64,000 nucleotides of DNA from the NCBI RefSeq assembly GCF_003697915.1, contig NZ_RCVN01000001.1, forward strand, positions 330,042 through 394,041, given 5' to 3'. The position numbers and the translations under genes were made by a program. Position 1 is the first letter of the stretch. Each line of letters starts with the position of its first letter. The DNA comes from Staphylococcus pseudoxylosus (lineage in GTDB: Bacteria > Bacillota > Bacilli > Staphylococcales > Staphylococcaceae). Shown one piece after another: positions 44,485 through 53,908 of the stretch. The notes under the pieces were generated by a model. That model did not search any database. It was not told the DNA's origin and worked only from the letters and a program-made list of their open reading frames with translations.

Positions 44485-44651
44485 AACTTAAATAAAGTAT
44501 TTAATGATAATGAACCCAAGCGCTATTTATAGACATACTTTAAAGTTAATTATTATTGGCATTATATTTATATTTGCTTATATTTTTAAAAATAATGTAT
44601 AATCCTATTTATCAGTTTTTAAAAGTCAGCATGAAAGAGTGATATATTCAA

Positions 44652-45452
44652 ATGAATGCAATATGTTTTGTTTTAAAAGAGCAATTGAAAAATTTATATT
44701 TAATTAAAAGACTAGCAGATTTTCAACTACGTATTTCAAATCACAATAATTATTTAGGGGTTGCTTGGGAGATTATAAACCCAGCCATGCAAATTGCAGT
44801 TTACTGGTTTGTCTTTGGTTTAGGCCTACGAAATAATACAACACATGATGGTATTCCATTTATTTATTGGTTAATTGTCGGAATTAGCATGTGGTTTTTC
44901 GTTAACCAAGGTGTATTAGAAGGTACGAAATCAATCTCTTCAAAGTATAATCAAGTATCTAAAATGAAGTTTCCCTTATCTATCATACCAAGTTACATTG
45001 TTTTTAGTAGATTTTATGGTCATCTTGGTTTACTTATGATTGTATTAATATTATGTTTCTTTGGAGGTTATTACCCTTCCATATACTCATTACAGTTATT
45101 AATTTATGTGCCCTATGCCCTTATACTTACTATAGTTATTTCACTACTAACTTCAACATTAGGTGTACTCATTCGTGATACGCAGATGGTAGTTCAATCG
45201 TTGATGAGAATCATATTTTTTGTCTCTTCTATTTTGTATACGCCTAAAAATGAAATTGTAATGACAGTGATGAAATTAAATCCAATCTATTTTCTAGCAG
45301 AGGGCTATAGAGCCTCTGTGCTTCACCATGAATGGTATTTTATTGAACACTGGCACTTAACGCTGTATAACCTTGTACTAGTAGTTATTTTATTTATTGT
45401 TGGTTCTATATTGCACATGCGTTATAGAGACCATTTTGCCGATTTTATGTAA
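44652..45452 (+). CDS. TarG-like ABC permease (teichoic acid export family), orphan copy
   Basis: A 266-residue ABC-2 permease with six hydrophobic segments. It is closely related by eye to staphylococcal TarG, which exports wall teichoic acid with the ATPase TarH: shared YLGVAWEIINPAMQI, WFVFGLGLRNN, IYWLIVGISMWFF, GVLEGTKSI, KMKFPLSIIPSYIV and HMRYRDHFADF. The usual tar genes, including any ATPase, are absent nearby, so this is either a second copy or a relocated gene that borrows TarH. Own promoter region and terminator; located just after pflA in an envelope-rich accessory stretch. Confidence 0.88.
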   Translation: MNAICFVLKEQLKNLYLIKRLADFQLRISNHNNYLGVAWEIINPAMQIAVYWFVFGLGLRNNTTHDGIPFIYWLIVGISMWFFVNQGVLEGTKSISSKYNQVSKMKFPLSIIPSYIVFSRFYGHLGLLMIVLILCFFGGYYPSIYSLQLLIYVPYALILTIVISLLTSTLGVLIRDTQMVVQSLMRIIFFVSSILYTPKNEIVMTVMKLNPIYFLAEGYRASVLHHEWYFIEHWHLTLYNLVLVVILFIVGSILHMRYRDHFADFM

Positions 45453-45484
45453 AATCTCTTTCATCAAATTTATATTTATACTAT

Positions 45485-45523
45485 ACCCACTTTATATCAT
45501 TCATGATGAAATAAAGTGGGTTA
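45485..45523 (+). terminator. Terminator of the TarG-like gene
   Basis: ACCCACTTTAT pairs with ATAAAGTGGGT; T-rich tail follows. Confidence 0.8.
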
Positions 45524-45640
45524 TTAGTTGTGTAACTATTTTATAGCACGCAACATTAGTGGTAATATTAAATAAATGGTTAGATCTTATGTCAAACTCT
45601 CATTATTTTAACGCAGTATTAAACCTTGGAGGAATAAGTT

Positions 45641-45949
45641 ATGAATATAGATATGAATAATCCGGTATGTGCTATTCAAGCTACATTGAAATATTCACTT
45701 TCACAATCAATTGTTGGAGATTTAATTTTGCTCAGCGATCGCATCTATTTTAAAACTAGTGATGGTGCAAAACTACCAAATTTTAAAGATGAATTACTAT
45801 TTTCAGATATTAAAAACATAAAAATGGGTTTAACATTAACCGGTTATAGGATAGTTATTATGGATTTAGACGGCGAGCCATGGGTTTTTAATTCTATAAA
45901 TCGTGAAAAAGGCAAGCACTTTATAGAACTTTATAATGAAATTCAATAG
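45641..45949 (+). CDS. Hypothetical protein, PH/GRAM-like
   Basis: A 102-residue cytoplasmic protein without signal or membrane segments. The pattern of strands (GDLILLSDRIYFKTSDGA, ELLFSDIKNIKMG, YRIVIMDLDGEPWVF) followed by a C-terminal helix (KHFIELYNEIQ) resembles a bacterial PH or GRAM domain. That fold call is by eye. Strong GGAGG ribosome site and own terminator. Function unknown. Confidence 0.65.
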   Translation: MNIDMNNPVCAIQATLKYSLSQSIVGDLILLSDRIYFKTSDGAKLPNFKDELLFSDIKNIKMGLTLTGYRIVIMDLDGEPWVFNSINREKGKHFIELYNEIQ

Positions 45950-46011
45950 TTTAAAAATTTAGCGCAAAGAGATAATATATATTAATTATTTTACTAATGT
46001 TTACTATTAAA

Positions 46012-46052
46012 AAAACAAGGCTAAAACATTAACATGTCTTAGCCTTGTTTTC
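46012..46052 (+). terminator. Terminator of the PH-like gene
   Basis: AAAACAAGGCTAA pairs with TTAGCCTTGTTTT with a 14-base loop. Confidence 0.88.
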
Positions 46053-46130
46053 TGTAAAGATGATTGCAAGTTTTCAAGTATATTAAAAATGCACTTACCA
46101 ATCTTTTTCTTTTTTATTAAATTGTTAAAA

Positions 46131-46181
46131 GCTGGCTAGAATTCAAAAAGCGCTTAAACAATACTTTTTCAATTCTAGCCA
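46131..46181 (-). terminator. Large hairpin, likely terminator of the SEDS-LCP-TSUP operon
   Basis: 17-base arms (GGCTAGAATT-CAAAAAG and near-complement, one mismatch) separated by a loop. On the minus strand it follows the TSUP stop at 46247 and leads into TTTT. The loop contains AGCGCTT. Confidence 0.65.
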
Positions 46182-46246
46182 ACTGTGTCATAAGCAAGCG
46201 ACAATGATTAATTAATTAGCCACGTTTTTTGCTCATACTTTTAAAT

Positions 46247-47035
46247 TTATAATTCAATAAATCCTTTGATAATCAAATAAATACTTAAACAAATCAAAAC
46301 GAATTTAAGTAAGTTTGATAACTTTGCAGAATTAATCGATCTATTAATTTTCACACCACATTTTGTTCCTACATAACTGGCAATGATTAATATCAATCCA
46401 TAACCCCAAATAACATGTCCTTGAATCACATGACCTACTGAACTGGCTAAACTTGAAGTAAAAATAATAATCATACTTGTTGCTACAGCTACATGTGGCG
46501 TAAAGTTAAAGACAATAATCATTAACGGTGTCATTAACACACCGCCACCAATTCCAAACAACCCAGCACTGATACCTACAAAAAATGCAAAAATAATTCC
46601 TACTGTTAAATTCACATTTTTTTCTGTAGTACTATCCTTTTTAGATGCCAGGTAGTCTTTTACAAAGAGTAAAATTGAAATTAAAAATAAAAATATACCA
46701 AATATAATATTAAAGTATATATCATTCAGAAATTGACTCAGGTAAGCACCTAATAGCGATCCCGGAATAATACCAATAGAAAATAAAATACCATTTCTGA
46801 AATCAATTGTATCTTTACCTTTACCTCGGTAAGCAATTATTGAAAATAAACCTGTAAAAACCAGCGTTACAGATGAAATACCAATTGCAGTTTGCGTTGT
46901 AATACCACTTAATAAATCAAAATTTGCACCTATAAAAACGAGTGTTGGTACAATAATAATACCCCCGCCAACACCGATCAAAGAACCTATAATAGAGGAA
47001 ACGAGTCCTATTATAAGCAATATAATAATTGTCAT
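46247..47035 (-). CDS. TSUP-family (TauE/SafE) anion transporter
   Basis: A 262-residue membrane protein with about eight hydrophobic segments, including two glycine-rich repeats typical of TauE/SafE: GSLIGVGGGIIIVPTL near the N-terminus and AGLFGIGGGVLMTPL near residue 160. The family exports sulfite, sulfoacetate and other organosulfur anions, or takes up sulfur compounds; substrate unknown here. GAGAGGTG supports ATG 47035. It lies 34 bp after the LCP gene on the same strand, so the three genes (SEDS, LCP, TSUP) are probably one operon. Confidence 0.87.
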   Translation of the reverse strand: MTIIILLIIGLVSSIIGSLIGVGGGIIIVPTLVFIGANFDLLSGITTQTAIGISSVTLVFTGLFSIIAYRGKGKDTIDFRNGILFSIGIIPGSLLGAYLSQFLNDIYFNIIFGIFLFLISILLFVKDYLASKKDSTTEKNVNLTVGIIFAFFVGISAGLFGIGGGVLMTPLMIIVFNFTPHVAVATSMIIIFTSSLASSVGHVIQGHVIWGYGLILIIASYVGTKCGVKINRSINSAKLSNLLKFVLICLSIYLIIKGFIEL

Positions 47036-47069
47036 TGCTTTACACCTCTCAACATTCAAACCCTATATT

Positions 47070-48038
47070 CTATTTTAAATTATTCTTATATTCATTTATT
47101 TTAACATTTTTATCTTCTTCATTTGGTTCAAAATACCAAACTCCATCAGATTCTATTAAGTTTTCACCATCAATAGTTTCTTTATCAATAGATTCTGTAG
47201 CATCCTTATAATTTGAATATAAAGATTTTAAATCTCCAACGTTCAGGTCAGTTTTAACATTTTCTTCACTAACTTTAAGTATTTTTTTTAACTTAAATAA
47301 ATTGGAAGATTCATTTGCTTTTTTAGATAGTGCATCAATTACTTGACGTTGTCTTTCAGTACGACCTTCGTCACCACCTGCGCCTTCTTCTTTACGACTA
47401 CGCACATAATTTAACGCTTTATCACCATCTAATTTTACTTTTTGTCCCTCTTCAAAACTAGAACCATTATAACTAAATGTAGCATTGCTTGTTACAGTCA
47501 CACCATCAAAAATATCAATCATCTTTTTGAAACCGTCCATGTCTAAAGTAACATAAGCATCTACCGGTACATCTAAATTTTGTCTAAGTGTGTCCATTGC
47601 TGTCTTTGGACCACCATATGCATAAGCATGTGCAATCTTTTGATTACCAGCGACATCAGGGATATTACTATTCATATCACGAGGTATAGAAATGAGTTTT
47701 GTTTTATTCTTTTCGGGATTTATTGATGCAATTAATAATGTATCTGTACGTTGTCCCATGTTTTCCTCAGCGCGTTTCACATCTGAATCCACCCCAAATA
47801 TTGCGATAGAAATTGGTTTATTGTTTTTTATTTTTTCTTGTGTTGCTTTCGTTGCTTCATCTGTTCCGTCTGAATCATGTATTGCTTGGTTCAAATGAAA
47901 TAACTTATATGCAAAAAATCCGATTATGATAAGTATTAACAGTAAAATAATCGCTACAATTTTGCCTCTTTTCGATAATTTCAAATTACTTCTTCCTTTC
48001 CACTTGTTATTCAATTGATTTTTCCATGTATTATTCAT
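47070..48038 (-). CDS. LytR-CpsA-Psr (LCP) family protein
   Basis: A 322-residue membrane-anchored enzyme of the LCP family, which attach teichoic acids or capsule to peptidoglycan. One N-terminal membrane helix (about 25-47) precedes an outside domain with FGVDSD, MGQRTDTLLIAS, SIPRDMNSNIP, KIAHAYAYGG and NYVRSRKEE...GRTERQRQ, the arginines and aspartates that bind the lipid phosphate and metal. Its start overlaps the SEDS gene stop by eight bases. It lacks the long C-terminal extension of some LCPs. Probably an accessory, not the core msrR. Confidence 0.9.
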   Translation of the reverse strand: MNNTWKNQLNNKWKGRSNLKLSKRGKIVAIILLLILIIIGFFAYKLFHLNQAIHDSDGTDEATKATQEKIKNNKPISIAIFGVDSDVKRAEENMGQRTDTLLIASINPEKNKTKLISIPRDMNSNIPDVAGNQKIAHAYAYGGPKTAMDTLRQNLDVPVDAYVTLDMDGFKKMIDIFDGVTVTSNATFSYNGSSFEEGQKVKLDGDKALNYVRSRKEEGAGGDEGRTERQRQVIDALSKKANESSNLFKLKKILKVSEENVKTDLNVGDLKSLYSNYKDATESIDKETIDGENLIESDGVWYFEPNEEDKNVKINEYKNNLK

Positions 48039-49215
48039 ATACTTTTGTCTCTTTTTTAATTTCTCGGATAACTGCCAATAAAATACCCAATGCTATGCTG
48101 ATACTTAACATGGATGACCCACCATAGCTTAACAATGGGAGTGTTACACCAGTTAATGGTATCAAGCCAGATACACCGCCTATATTTACAAATACTTGCA
48201 TAAATAAATAGCTCACTACACCTACGCAAATTAATTTATAAAAGTGGTTTCGCGTTTTGTTTGCGTAAATAAATCCTTTTAAAATGATAAAACCATACAT
48301 GAGTAGTATAAGTAATACACCTATAAGTCCTAATTCTTCTGAAATAACAGTAAATATAAAGTCTGTATGTGGTTCTGGTAAATAACCTAATTTCAAGATA
48401 CCATTACCTAGACCACGACCGAACACTCCACCGTTACTTATTGAAACTAAGGCATTTGTCAGTTGATATCCGTCACCATTTTCATATTTAAATGGATCCA
48501 ATACTACTTTAATTCGCTTCATTCTGTATAGATTTTTCGAATCAAAAACTAAAGTATAAATGATGTATAGTACTACAGGAATTGAAGTAATTGTTAAAAT
48601 TTGGATTTTTATTTTATTTTTGATATCCGAATACATTAAGATAGCCACAATAATTGCAACTGTTAATAATGTGCCTCCAAGATCTCCCTGCATTAGTACT
48701 AAAACTAATCCCACACCTAATATGCCTAATGGTGGAACAATATTCTTCAACTTATAATCTCGATTGTTTGTTAATTTTTTATCTAAAATAAATGAAAGAT
48801 AAAAAATAGCAACTAATTTTAAAAACTCTGATGATTGTAAACTAAACAATCCAAGATTAATCCAGTTTCTAGAACCATTTACATCTTTACCAATCAGTAA
48901 TGTCAGGATTAATAATGCGAATGTCCCAACTATTAGAAATTTTTGAGTACTGGTATTTCTTAGCATCTTAATATTAAAGTACATGCTAATAAATAAGATT
49001 ATACAAACGCTTAAAATGAAAAAGATAAATTGTCTTTTCATGAAATAATTAGCTTCTATAGGTGTTCCATTTGTTAAACTCCCTTTAGAAGCCGGAACCA
49101 TACTTGCGCTGTATACCATTATGACACCGATGACGCTTAGAATTATAAAACTAATAATGATACCAATATCTAAATGTTTTAATCGCTTTTTAAAGCCTTT
49201 CAATATATTTAACAT
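48031..49215 (-). CDS. SEDS-family glycosyltransferase, FtsW/RodA-like (accessory copy)
   Basis: A 394-residue protein with about ten membrane helices and SEDS landmarks: NWINLGLFSLQSSEFLKL, FGRGLGNGILKLGYLPEPHTDFIF, SEELGLIG and the C-terminal GVTLPLLSYGGSSML, closer to FtsW than RodA. The usual PDFGT segment reads GDLGGT. SEDS proteins polymerise peptidoglycan glycan chains with a class B PBP; no PBP gene is adjacent, and instead it overlaps an LCP gene. Core ftsW lies near pyc in staphylococci, so this is a third SEDS protein. Confidence 0.9.
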   Translation of the reverse strand: MLNILKGFKKRLKHLDIGIIISFIILSVIGVIMVYSASMVPASKGSLTNGTPIEANYFMKRQFIFFILSVCIILFISMYFNIKMLRNTSTQKFLIVGTFALLILTLLIGKDVNGSRNWINLGLFSLQSSEFLKLVAIFYLSFILDKKLTNNRDYKLKNIVPPLGILGVGLVLVLMQGDLGGTLLTVAIIVAILMYSDIKNKIKIQILTITSIPVVLYIIYTLVFDSKNLYRMKRIKVVLDPFKYENGDGYQLTNALVSISNGGVFGRGLGNGILKLGYLPEPHTDFIFTVISEELGLIGVLLILLMYGFIILKGFIYANKTRNHFYKLICVGVVSYLFMQVFVNIGGVSGLIPLTGVTLPLLSYGGSSMLSISIALGILLAVIREIKKETKVYE

Positions 49216-49427
49216 TACCTTTACCCTTTCTTAATACTATGTTTACAATTGTTGCACAAAGGTAATGTTATGGCAATATTTTTTAGGTAGTCCTAAAGTC
49301 TTATTTTTGATAACAAAAATATTTTTAACGACAACTTAAAACATATAGTCTGTTTTTATAGAATAATTTATAAAAACAATTAACCAATAACATATTCTCT
49401 TTTACAACTATTGATTTGAATTAAAAA

Positions 49428-49464
49428 AAGAGGACAGAACATTATAATAATGTTTCGTCCTCTT
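49428..49464 (-). terminator. Terminator of the symporter gene
   Basis: AAGAGGAC/GTCCTCTT stem with an inner ACATTAT/ATAATGT pairing; T-run on the minus strand. Confidence 0.88.
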
Positions 49465-49490
49465 AAATTATCATTCTAAACTATTTAAAT

Positions 49491-50771
49491 TCATTCATTC
49501 TTTGCGGCTAATTTTCTCTCTTCAGCTCTAGAAATAATTAATGCACAAGCTGCATCACCAGTTATATTCACTGAAGTTCTTGTCATATCCAGTAATCTAT
49601 CTATACCTAAGATTATCCCGATTGCAGCTGGATCTAGGCCTACCGCGTTTAACACCATGGCTAACATAATTAAACCTACACCAGGAACACCAGCTGTACC
49701 AATCGAAGCTACTACGGCGATTACGACTACCGTTATAATTTGGGCAAAAGATAGCGTAACACCTGAAATTTGTGCAATAAATATAGTAGCAACACCTTGC
49801 ATGATTGCTGTACCGTCCATATTAATTGTTGCGCCTAATGGTTGTACAAATGAAGCAATTTCACGTCTAACTCCCATTTTCTTTGTACATTCTAAAGAAA
49901 CAGGTAAAGTGGCAGTTGAGCTTGAAGCACTAAACCCTAATGTAATCGCAGGAATAAATTCCTTATAGAACTTTAATGGACTCGTTCTGCCAAGAAGCTT
50001 AACTGCGGAACCATAAACTACAAAGAAATGGATTACCAATGCTAACAATACAATAAAGAAATACATTCCAAGTTGCTGAATTGCCCCAAATCCTGCCCCT
50101 GTAAAAGCATGCGCCACTAGGCCAAAAGTTCCTATTGGTGCGAATACATTCATAATCATGGTAACGATGTACATTAACACTTCATTGGTTTGTTCTAAAA
50201 TTTTATGTACCATCTGTGCTTTGGAACCTACCATAATAATACCGACGCCAATAAATATCGCAAATGTAATGATTTGCAACATATTTTCTTCCGTCATTGC
50301 TTGCAATGGGTTTTTAGGAAACAAATTAATAAGTGTTTGATCAAATGTTTGTTTTGCAGCTGAATCTTGTGCACTGTTTTCTTTATTTAGTGTTTGTTGA
50401 TAACTCGATACATCGTCACTATTTAAAAGCTCAGATTTACCTGCACCAGGTTGTAACAACATTGCCAAAGTAAGTCCGATTGTAATTGCAATTGCAGTCG
50501 TAGTTAGAAAGAAAGTAATTGTCTTTAGTCCAATTCCTCCCAATAATTTTGGATCCCCTACACCGACTACGCCTAAAACAATGGATACAAATACTACAGG
50601 TACTACAAGCATAAAGATTAAATTCAAGAAAATTTGTCCTATAACATTAAATAGGTATTTATCAACGTTCTCAACAAAAGCCGAGCCCGCAAAAATATTA
50701 AAAATAGAACCAATTGCAATACCTAGTATTAATGCTATGACAATCTTTAATGAAAGATTTTTTGTTTTCAT
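49491..50771 (-). CDS. Dicarboxylate/amino acid:cation symporter (GltP/GltT type)
   Basis: A 426-residue DAACS-family transporter that imports glutamate, aspartate or C4-dicarboxylates with H+ or Na+. Markers are the serine-rich re-entrant loop GFSASSSTATLPVSLE, NMDGTAIMQG in TM7, and GVPGVGLIMLAMVL plus DRLLDMTRTSVNITGDA in TM8. The loop of about 50 polar residues near 120-150 is typical of the Gram-positive branch. Strong GGGGGATG ribosome region; monocistronic. Exact substrate unresolved. Confidence 0.92.
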   Translation of the reverse strand: MKTKNLSLKIVIALILGIAIGSIFNIFAGSAFVENVDKYLFNVIGQIFLNLIFMLVVPVVFVSIVLGVVGVGDPKLLGGIGLKTITFFLTTTAIAITIGLTLAMLLQPGAGKSELLNSDDVSSYQQTLNKENSAQDSAAKQTFDQTLINLFPKNPLQAMTEENMLQIITFAIFIGVGIIMVGSKAQMVHKILEQTNEVLMYIVTMIMNVFAPIGTFGLVAHAFTGAGFGAIQQLGMYFFIVLLALVIHFFVVYGSAVKLLGRTSPLKFYKEFIPAITLGFSASSSTATLPVSLECTKKMGVRREIASFVQPLGATINMDGTAIMQGVATIFIAQISGVTLSFAQIITVVVIAVVASIGTAGVPGVGLIMLAMVLNAVGLDPAAIGIILGIDRLLDMTRTSVNITGDAACALIISRAEERKLAAKNE

Positions 50772-50893
50772 AGCAACATCCCCCTTTTGAGTATTAACTT
50801 TATTATATAGTATTTTTATATATTTTACAGTAATTTTTCAAAATACTGAGAAAATTGCTAACTTGTAGTATATATTTAAATAAAATTCAAATT

Positions 50894-51517
50894 TTATATT
50901 AAGTTGTTTTGCATCGCATAAATCGCTGCTTGTGTACGATCCGTTACTTGCAATTTATTAAATATGTGACTTACGTGCGTTTTAATCGTTTTTTCAGATA
51001 CAAACAATGATTCTGCAATTTCTTTATTAGTCTTGCCTTTAGCCATTTCAGCTAAAACCTCTGCCTCACGTTTAGATAATTTATTCGTAAAATGTGGTTT
51101 TTTACTAACAGCTTCTATAACACTTTGAGCCTGTGGATGAATTTTTTTTTCTCCATTCAACACTTTTTTTATTGTTTTAATTAATTGCTCTGGTTCAACA
51201 TCTTTCATTTCATACCCATCAGCCCCTTGATCAATGGCAGATATCACGTGTTCATCATCAACATAACTCGTTAAGACCAATATTTTTATTTGTGCGTAAT
51301 TATCTTTTAATATCTTTGTAATTTCAATACCGTTCATCTCTGGCATGACTAAGTCTAGTAATACAATATCTGGTAAATCATGAGTTGTTAAGGATGCTAA
51401 AAATGATTTACCATCTGAAAATCCCCCAATGACTTCTAAATCATCTACTGTAGACAATAAAAATTCTAATCCTTGCCTTACAATGTGATGATCATCAACA
51501 AGCACGATTCGATTCAT
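50894..51517 (-). CDS. airR: Response regulator AirR (YhcZ/NreC type)
   Basis: A 207-residue NarL/FixJ-type regulator with receiver domain (phospho-acceptor Asp in VLLDLVMPEMNG, about residue 54; VLTSY and K in YEMKDVEP) and LuxR-type HTH (LSKREAEVLAEMAKGKTNKEIAESL). With AirS it forms the oxygen/redox-sensing system that in S. aureus controls nitrate respiration, wall genes and others. 21 bp after airS. Confidence 0.94.
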   Translation of the reverse strand: MNRIVLVDDHHIVRQGLEFLLSTVDDLEVIGGFSDGKSFLASLTTHDLPDIVLLDLVMPEMNGIEITKILKDNYAQIKILVLTSYVDDEHVISAIDQGADGYEMKDVEPEQLIKTIKKVLNGEKKIHPQAQSVIEAVSKKPHFTNKLSKREAEVLAEMAKGKTNKEIAESLFVSEKTIKTHVSHIFNKLQVTDRTQAAIYAMQNNLI

Positions 51518-51538
51518 TTTAATCTTCCTTCCATTATA

Positions 51539-52648
51539 TTATAACGGCACTTTTATATAAATTTGAGTTCCTTTATTTTCTTCAGATGTTATCTCTATAT
51601 TGGCATTAATCGCTTTTGCTCGTTGTTTCATATTATTAATGCCATGAGAATTATTATAGTTTGATTGTCGCATATTAAAACCTATACCGTAATCTTTAAT
51701 TTCTACATAAAAATAATTTTGATTTTGTGCTAATTTTAATGTAGTTTCTGTATCTTGAGCATGCTTTTTAGTATTATTCATGCCTTCCTGGATAATTCTA
51801 TAGATATTTTCTTCAATAATGCTTGGCAAACTAATTAAACCTTCTACACTAACTGATAAATTTAATTGTAATACGTCGCTATAATTTTGAATAGCCTTAA
51901 CTAAACCTCGTTCTAATCCAACTGGTTTTAGTTGCCAAATTAATGCACGCATCTCATTTACTGCTTGTTGACTCGTTTCTTCAATTATATTAAAAGCTTT
52001 ACGTGATACTTCTTCATTAGAAATACCCTGTGCAGCATGCGCGGTTAATTTTACAGAAAAAAGCAATTGATTTACTGAATCATGTAAATCACGTGCAAGG
52101 CGATTCCTTTCACTTATACGTGCTGCTTCTTTCTCTTGATCCGTCAATATGATGCGTTTTATTGCAGACCCTATCTGAAAAGCAACAGACTCTAATAATT
52201 CTAAATCTTCTTCACTATAACTTGTCTTGTATGGCGTTGCTACATTTAAAAGACCAAACAATTCATCTCCCGAACGCAGTGGCACCGTGGCATGATGTGT
52301 AATGCCTTCTGTTTCCTCTTGAAATGCTCGATTTGCAAGATTAATACGCGAACAATTTATAATATTTGATGCTTTTGTCAGTTTTTTATTTTGATAAGCT
52401 TGCACACACCAGCAGGTACCTTCACACATATATTTACAATTTTGCTTTGCTAATGCACCAGGTAAGTCATAATGTGCAACTAATTCATGTTGTCCTGCAT
52501 CATCTATAAAAAATATCCAACCCGTAGTAAATGCAGTACCTTCGATTAAATATTCCAATGCACCTTGAATCATAGTATATGTTTCTGTCTCTTCATTTAA
52601 AAATTCAGCAATTTCTTTTAACAATGCAAGTCTCGTTGGTTTTTCCAT
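51539..52648 (-). CDS. airS: Redox-sensing histidine kinase AirS
   Basis: A 369-residue soluble kinase. The N-terminal GAF domain carries the four cysteines (71, 75, 79, 81 in CKYMCEGTCWC) that in S. aureus AirS hold an oxygen-sensitive iron-sulfur cluster. The dimerisation domain has the phospho-accepting histidine in RNRLARDLHDSVNQLLF, and the ATPase domain is of the HPK7 type (GIGFN, HGINNMKQRA). No membrane segments. First gene of airSR, in the same place as in S. aureus between rluD-like/fumC and the SA1665-like gene. Confidence 0.95.
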   Translation of the reverse strand: MEKPTRLALLKEIAEFLNEETETYTMIQGALEYLIEGTAFTTGWIFFIDDAGQHELVAHYDLPGALAKQNCKYMCEGTCWCVQAYQNKKLTKASNIINCSRINLANRAFQEETEGITHHATVPLRSGDELFGLLNVATPYKTSYSEEDLELLESVAFQIGSAIKRIILTDQEKEAARISERNRLARDLHDSVNQLLFSVKLTAHAAQGISNEEVSRKAFNIIEETSQQAVNEMRALIWQLKPVGLERGLVKAIQNYSDVLQLNLSVSVEGLISLPSIIEENIYRIIQEGMNNTKKHAQDTETTLKLAQNQNYFYVEIKDYGIGFNMRQSNYNNSHGINNMKQRAKAINANIEITSEENKGTQIYIKVPL

Positions 52649-52838
52649 TTAACCAGTCCATTTCTTTACAACTTTATATTTATTATACCTTCTCAGAGAA
52701 TAATTTAAAAATCCTGATTTATTGTTTAAATGTATGTTGTAATTACAAATGTAATTTTTAATCTACTGAAAGTATTTATCTAATATTTTTAAATCTATGT
52801 TTGTGGTATGATAATAGTTGATTATCAAGGAGGATACT

Positions 52839-53666
52839 ATGAAATTTGAAATCCCTATTAAATACAATAATTTAACGTTAAGAGAAATTTTCCAACAATT
52901 GCATTTACCAAAAAAAGATTTGCATAATTTAAACATGTCTAAAGCAATTACAATTAACGACGCAACTGCTTCATTAATGACAAGCGTTAACACAGGTGAT
53001 AAAGTCTTTATTCCTACTCCAGATGAAGTAAGTAACTATTTACCTAGTTATCGTTTTGCACAAGTTTACTATGAAGATGATGATATCGCTATAGTCATGA
53101 AGCCAAAAGGTGTTAAAACACATCCAAATGATTTAAAAGAAAGCAATACATTAATGAATCACGTTATTTATACAGTTAAAAGTGACTATGTTGAACCAAT
53201 TCACCGCCTAGACCAAGAAACGGTTGGTTTATTAATTGTAGCGAAAAATCCATTGATGAAGAAAATATTAGATCGTATGTTAGAAGAAAATGAAATTGAT
53301 CGTATCTATAAAGCTAATGTTCATAGTTTATTACCAATCAAACCCCAAACTATTGATATGCCGATTGGTAAAGATAAATTCCATTCTAACAAACGAAGGG
53401 TATCACGAACAGGTCAATCAGCAATCACGCATATTCTTGACTCAAAAATGCTAAAAGAAGATGTCTGTGAATTAGAATTGAAGTTAGATACAGGCCGTAC
53501 TCACCAAATTCGTGTTCATTTAGCTGAAATTGGACATCCGGTTATAGGTGACCCATTATATGGAAACTCTACATTGAGACAACTTCAATTAAATAGTTAC
53601 AAAATTGAATTCATCCATCCACTGACACAAGCACAAATTTCTGTCAGTCTAGATGATGAAATCTAA
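52839..53666 (+). CDS. RluA-family pseudouridine synthase
   Basis: A 275-residue enzyme that isomerises uridine in rRNA or tRNA. An S4-like N-terminal part (about 1-60) precedes the catalytic domain with HRLDQETVGLLIVAKN, whose Asp is catalytic, and GRTHQIRVHLAEIGHPVIGDPLYG. AAGGAGG sits seven bases before ATG 52839; the frame opens slightly upstream. Divergent from airS. Target position unknown. Confidence 0.93.
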   Translation: MKFEIPIKYNNLTLREIFQQLHLPKKDLHNLNMSKAITINDATASLMTSVNTGDKVFIPTPDEVSNYLPSYRFAQVYYEDDDIAIVMKPKGVKTHPNDLKESNTLMNHVIYTVKSDYVEPIHRLDQETVGLLIVAKNPLMKKILDRMLEENEIDRIYKANVHSLLPIKPQTIDMPIGKDKFHSNKRRVSRTGQSAITHILDSKMLKEDVCELELKLDTGRTHQIRVHLAEIGHPVIGDPLYGNSTLRQLQLNSYKIEFIHPLTQAQISVSLDDEI

Positions 53667-53796
53667 TTAGGTAGTAAAGTTATACTATTTACTCAAAGTT
53701 ATATTCATACTTTAAAGTGATAACCATTATTTCACCACCTATTTTCTTATAGGTTATATATAGGTATTAATTCAAAATTCTTAATATCATAAAAAG

Positions 53797-53836
53797 AAAA
53801 CCCACTGCCAGTTAAAATGGCAGTGGGTTTATTTTT
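53797..53836. terminator. Bidirectional terminator between the pseudouridine synthase gene and fumC
   Basis: AAACCCACTGCCA/TGGCAGTGGGTTT perfect 13-bp stem with T on both strands. Confidence 0.93.
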
Positions 53837-53908
53837 AGAAGTTATACCTTGTGATGTATTACAAGACTTTATTTAATTGATAACAACAATTACTTTTTTA
53901 CGGTATAT

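Noticed and set aside
46148..46160. AAAAAGCGCTTAAAC resembling a cre site
   Set aside because: It lies in the loop of the hairpin downstream of both flanking genes, not near a promoter.
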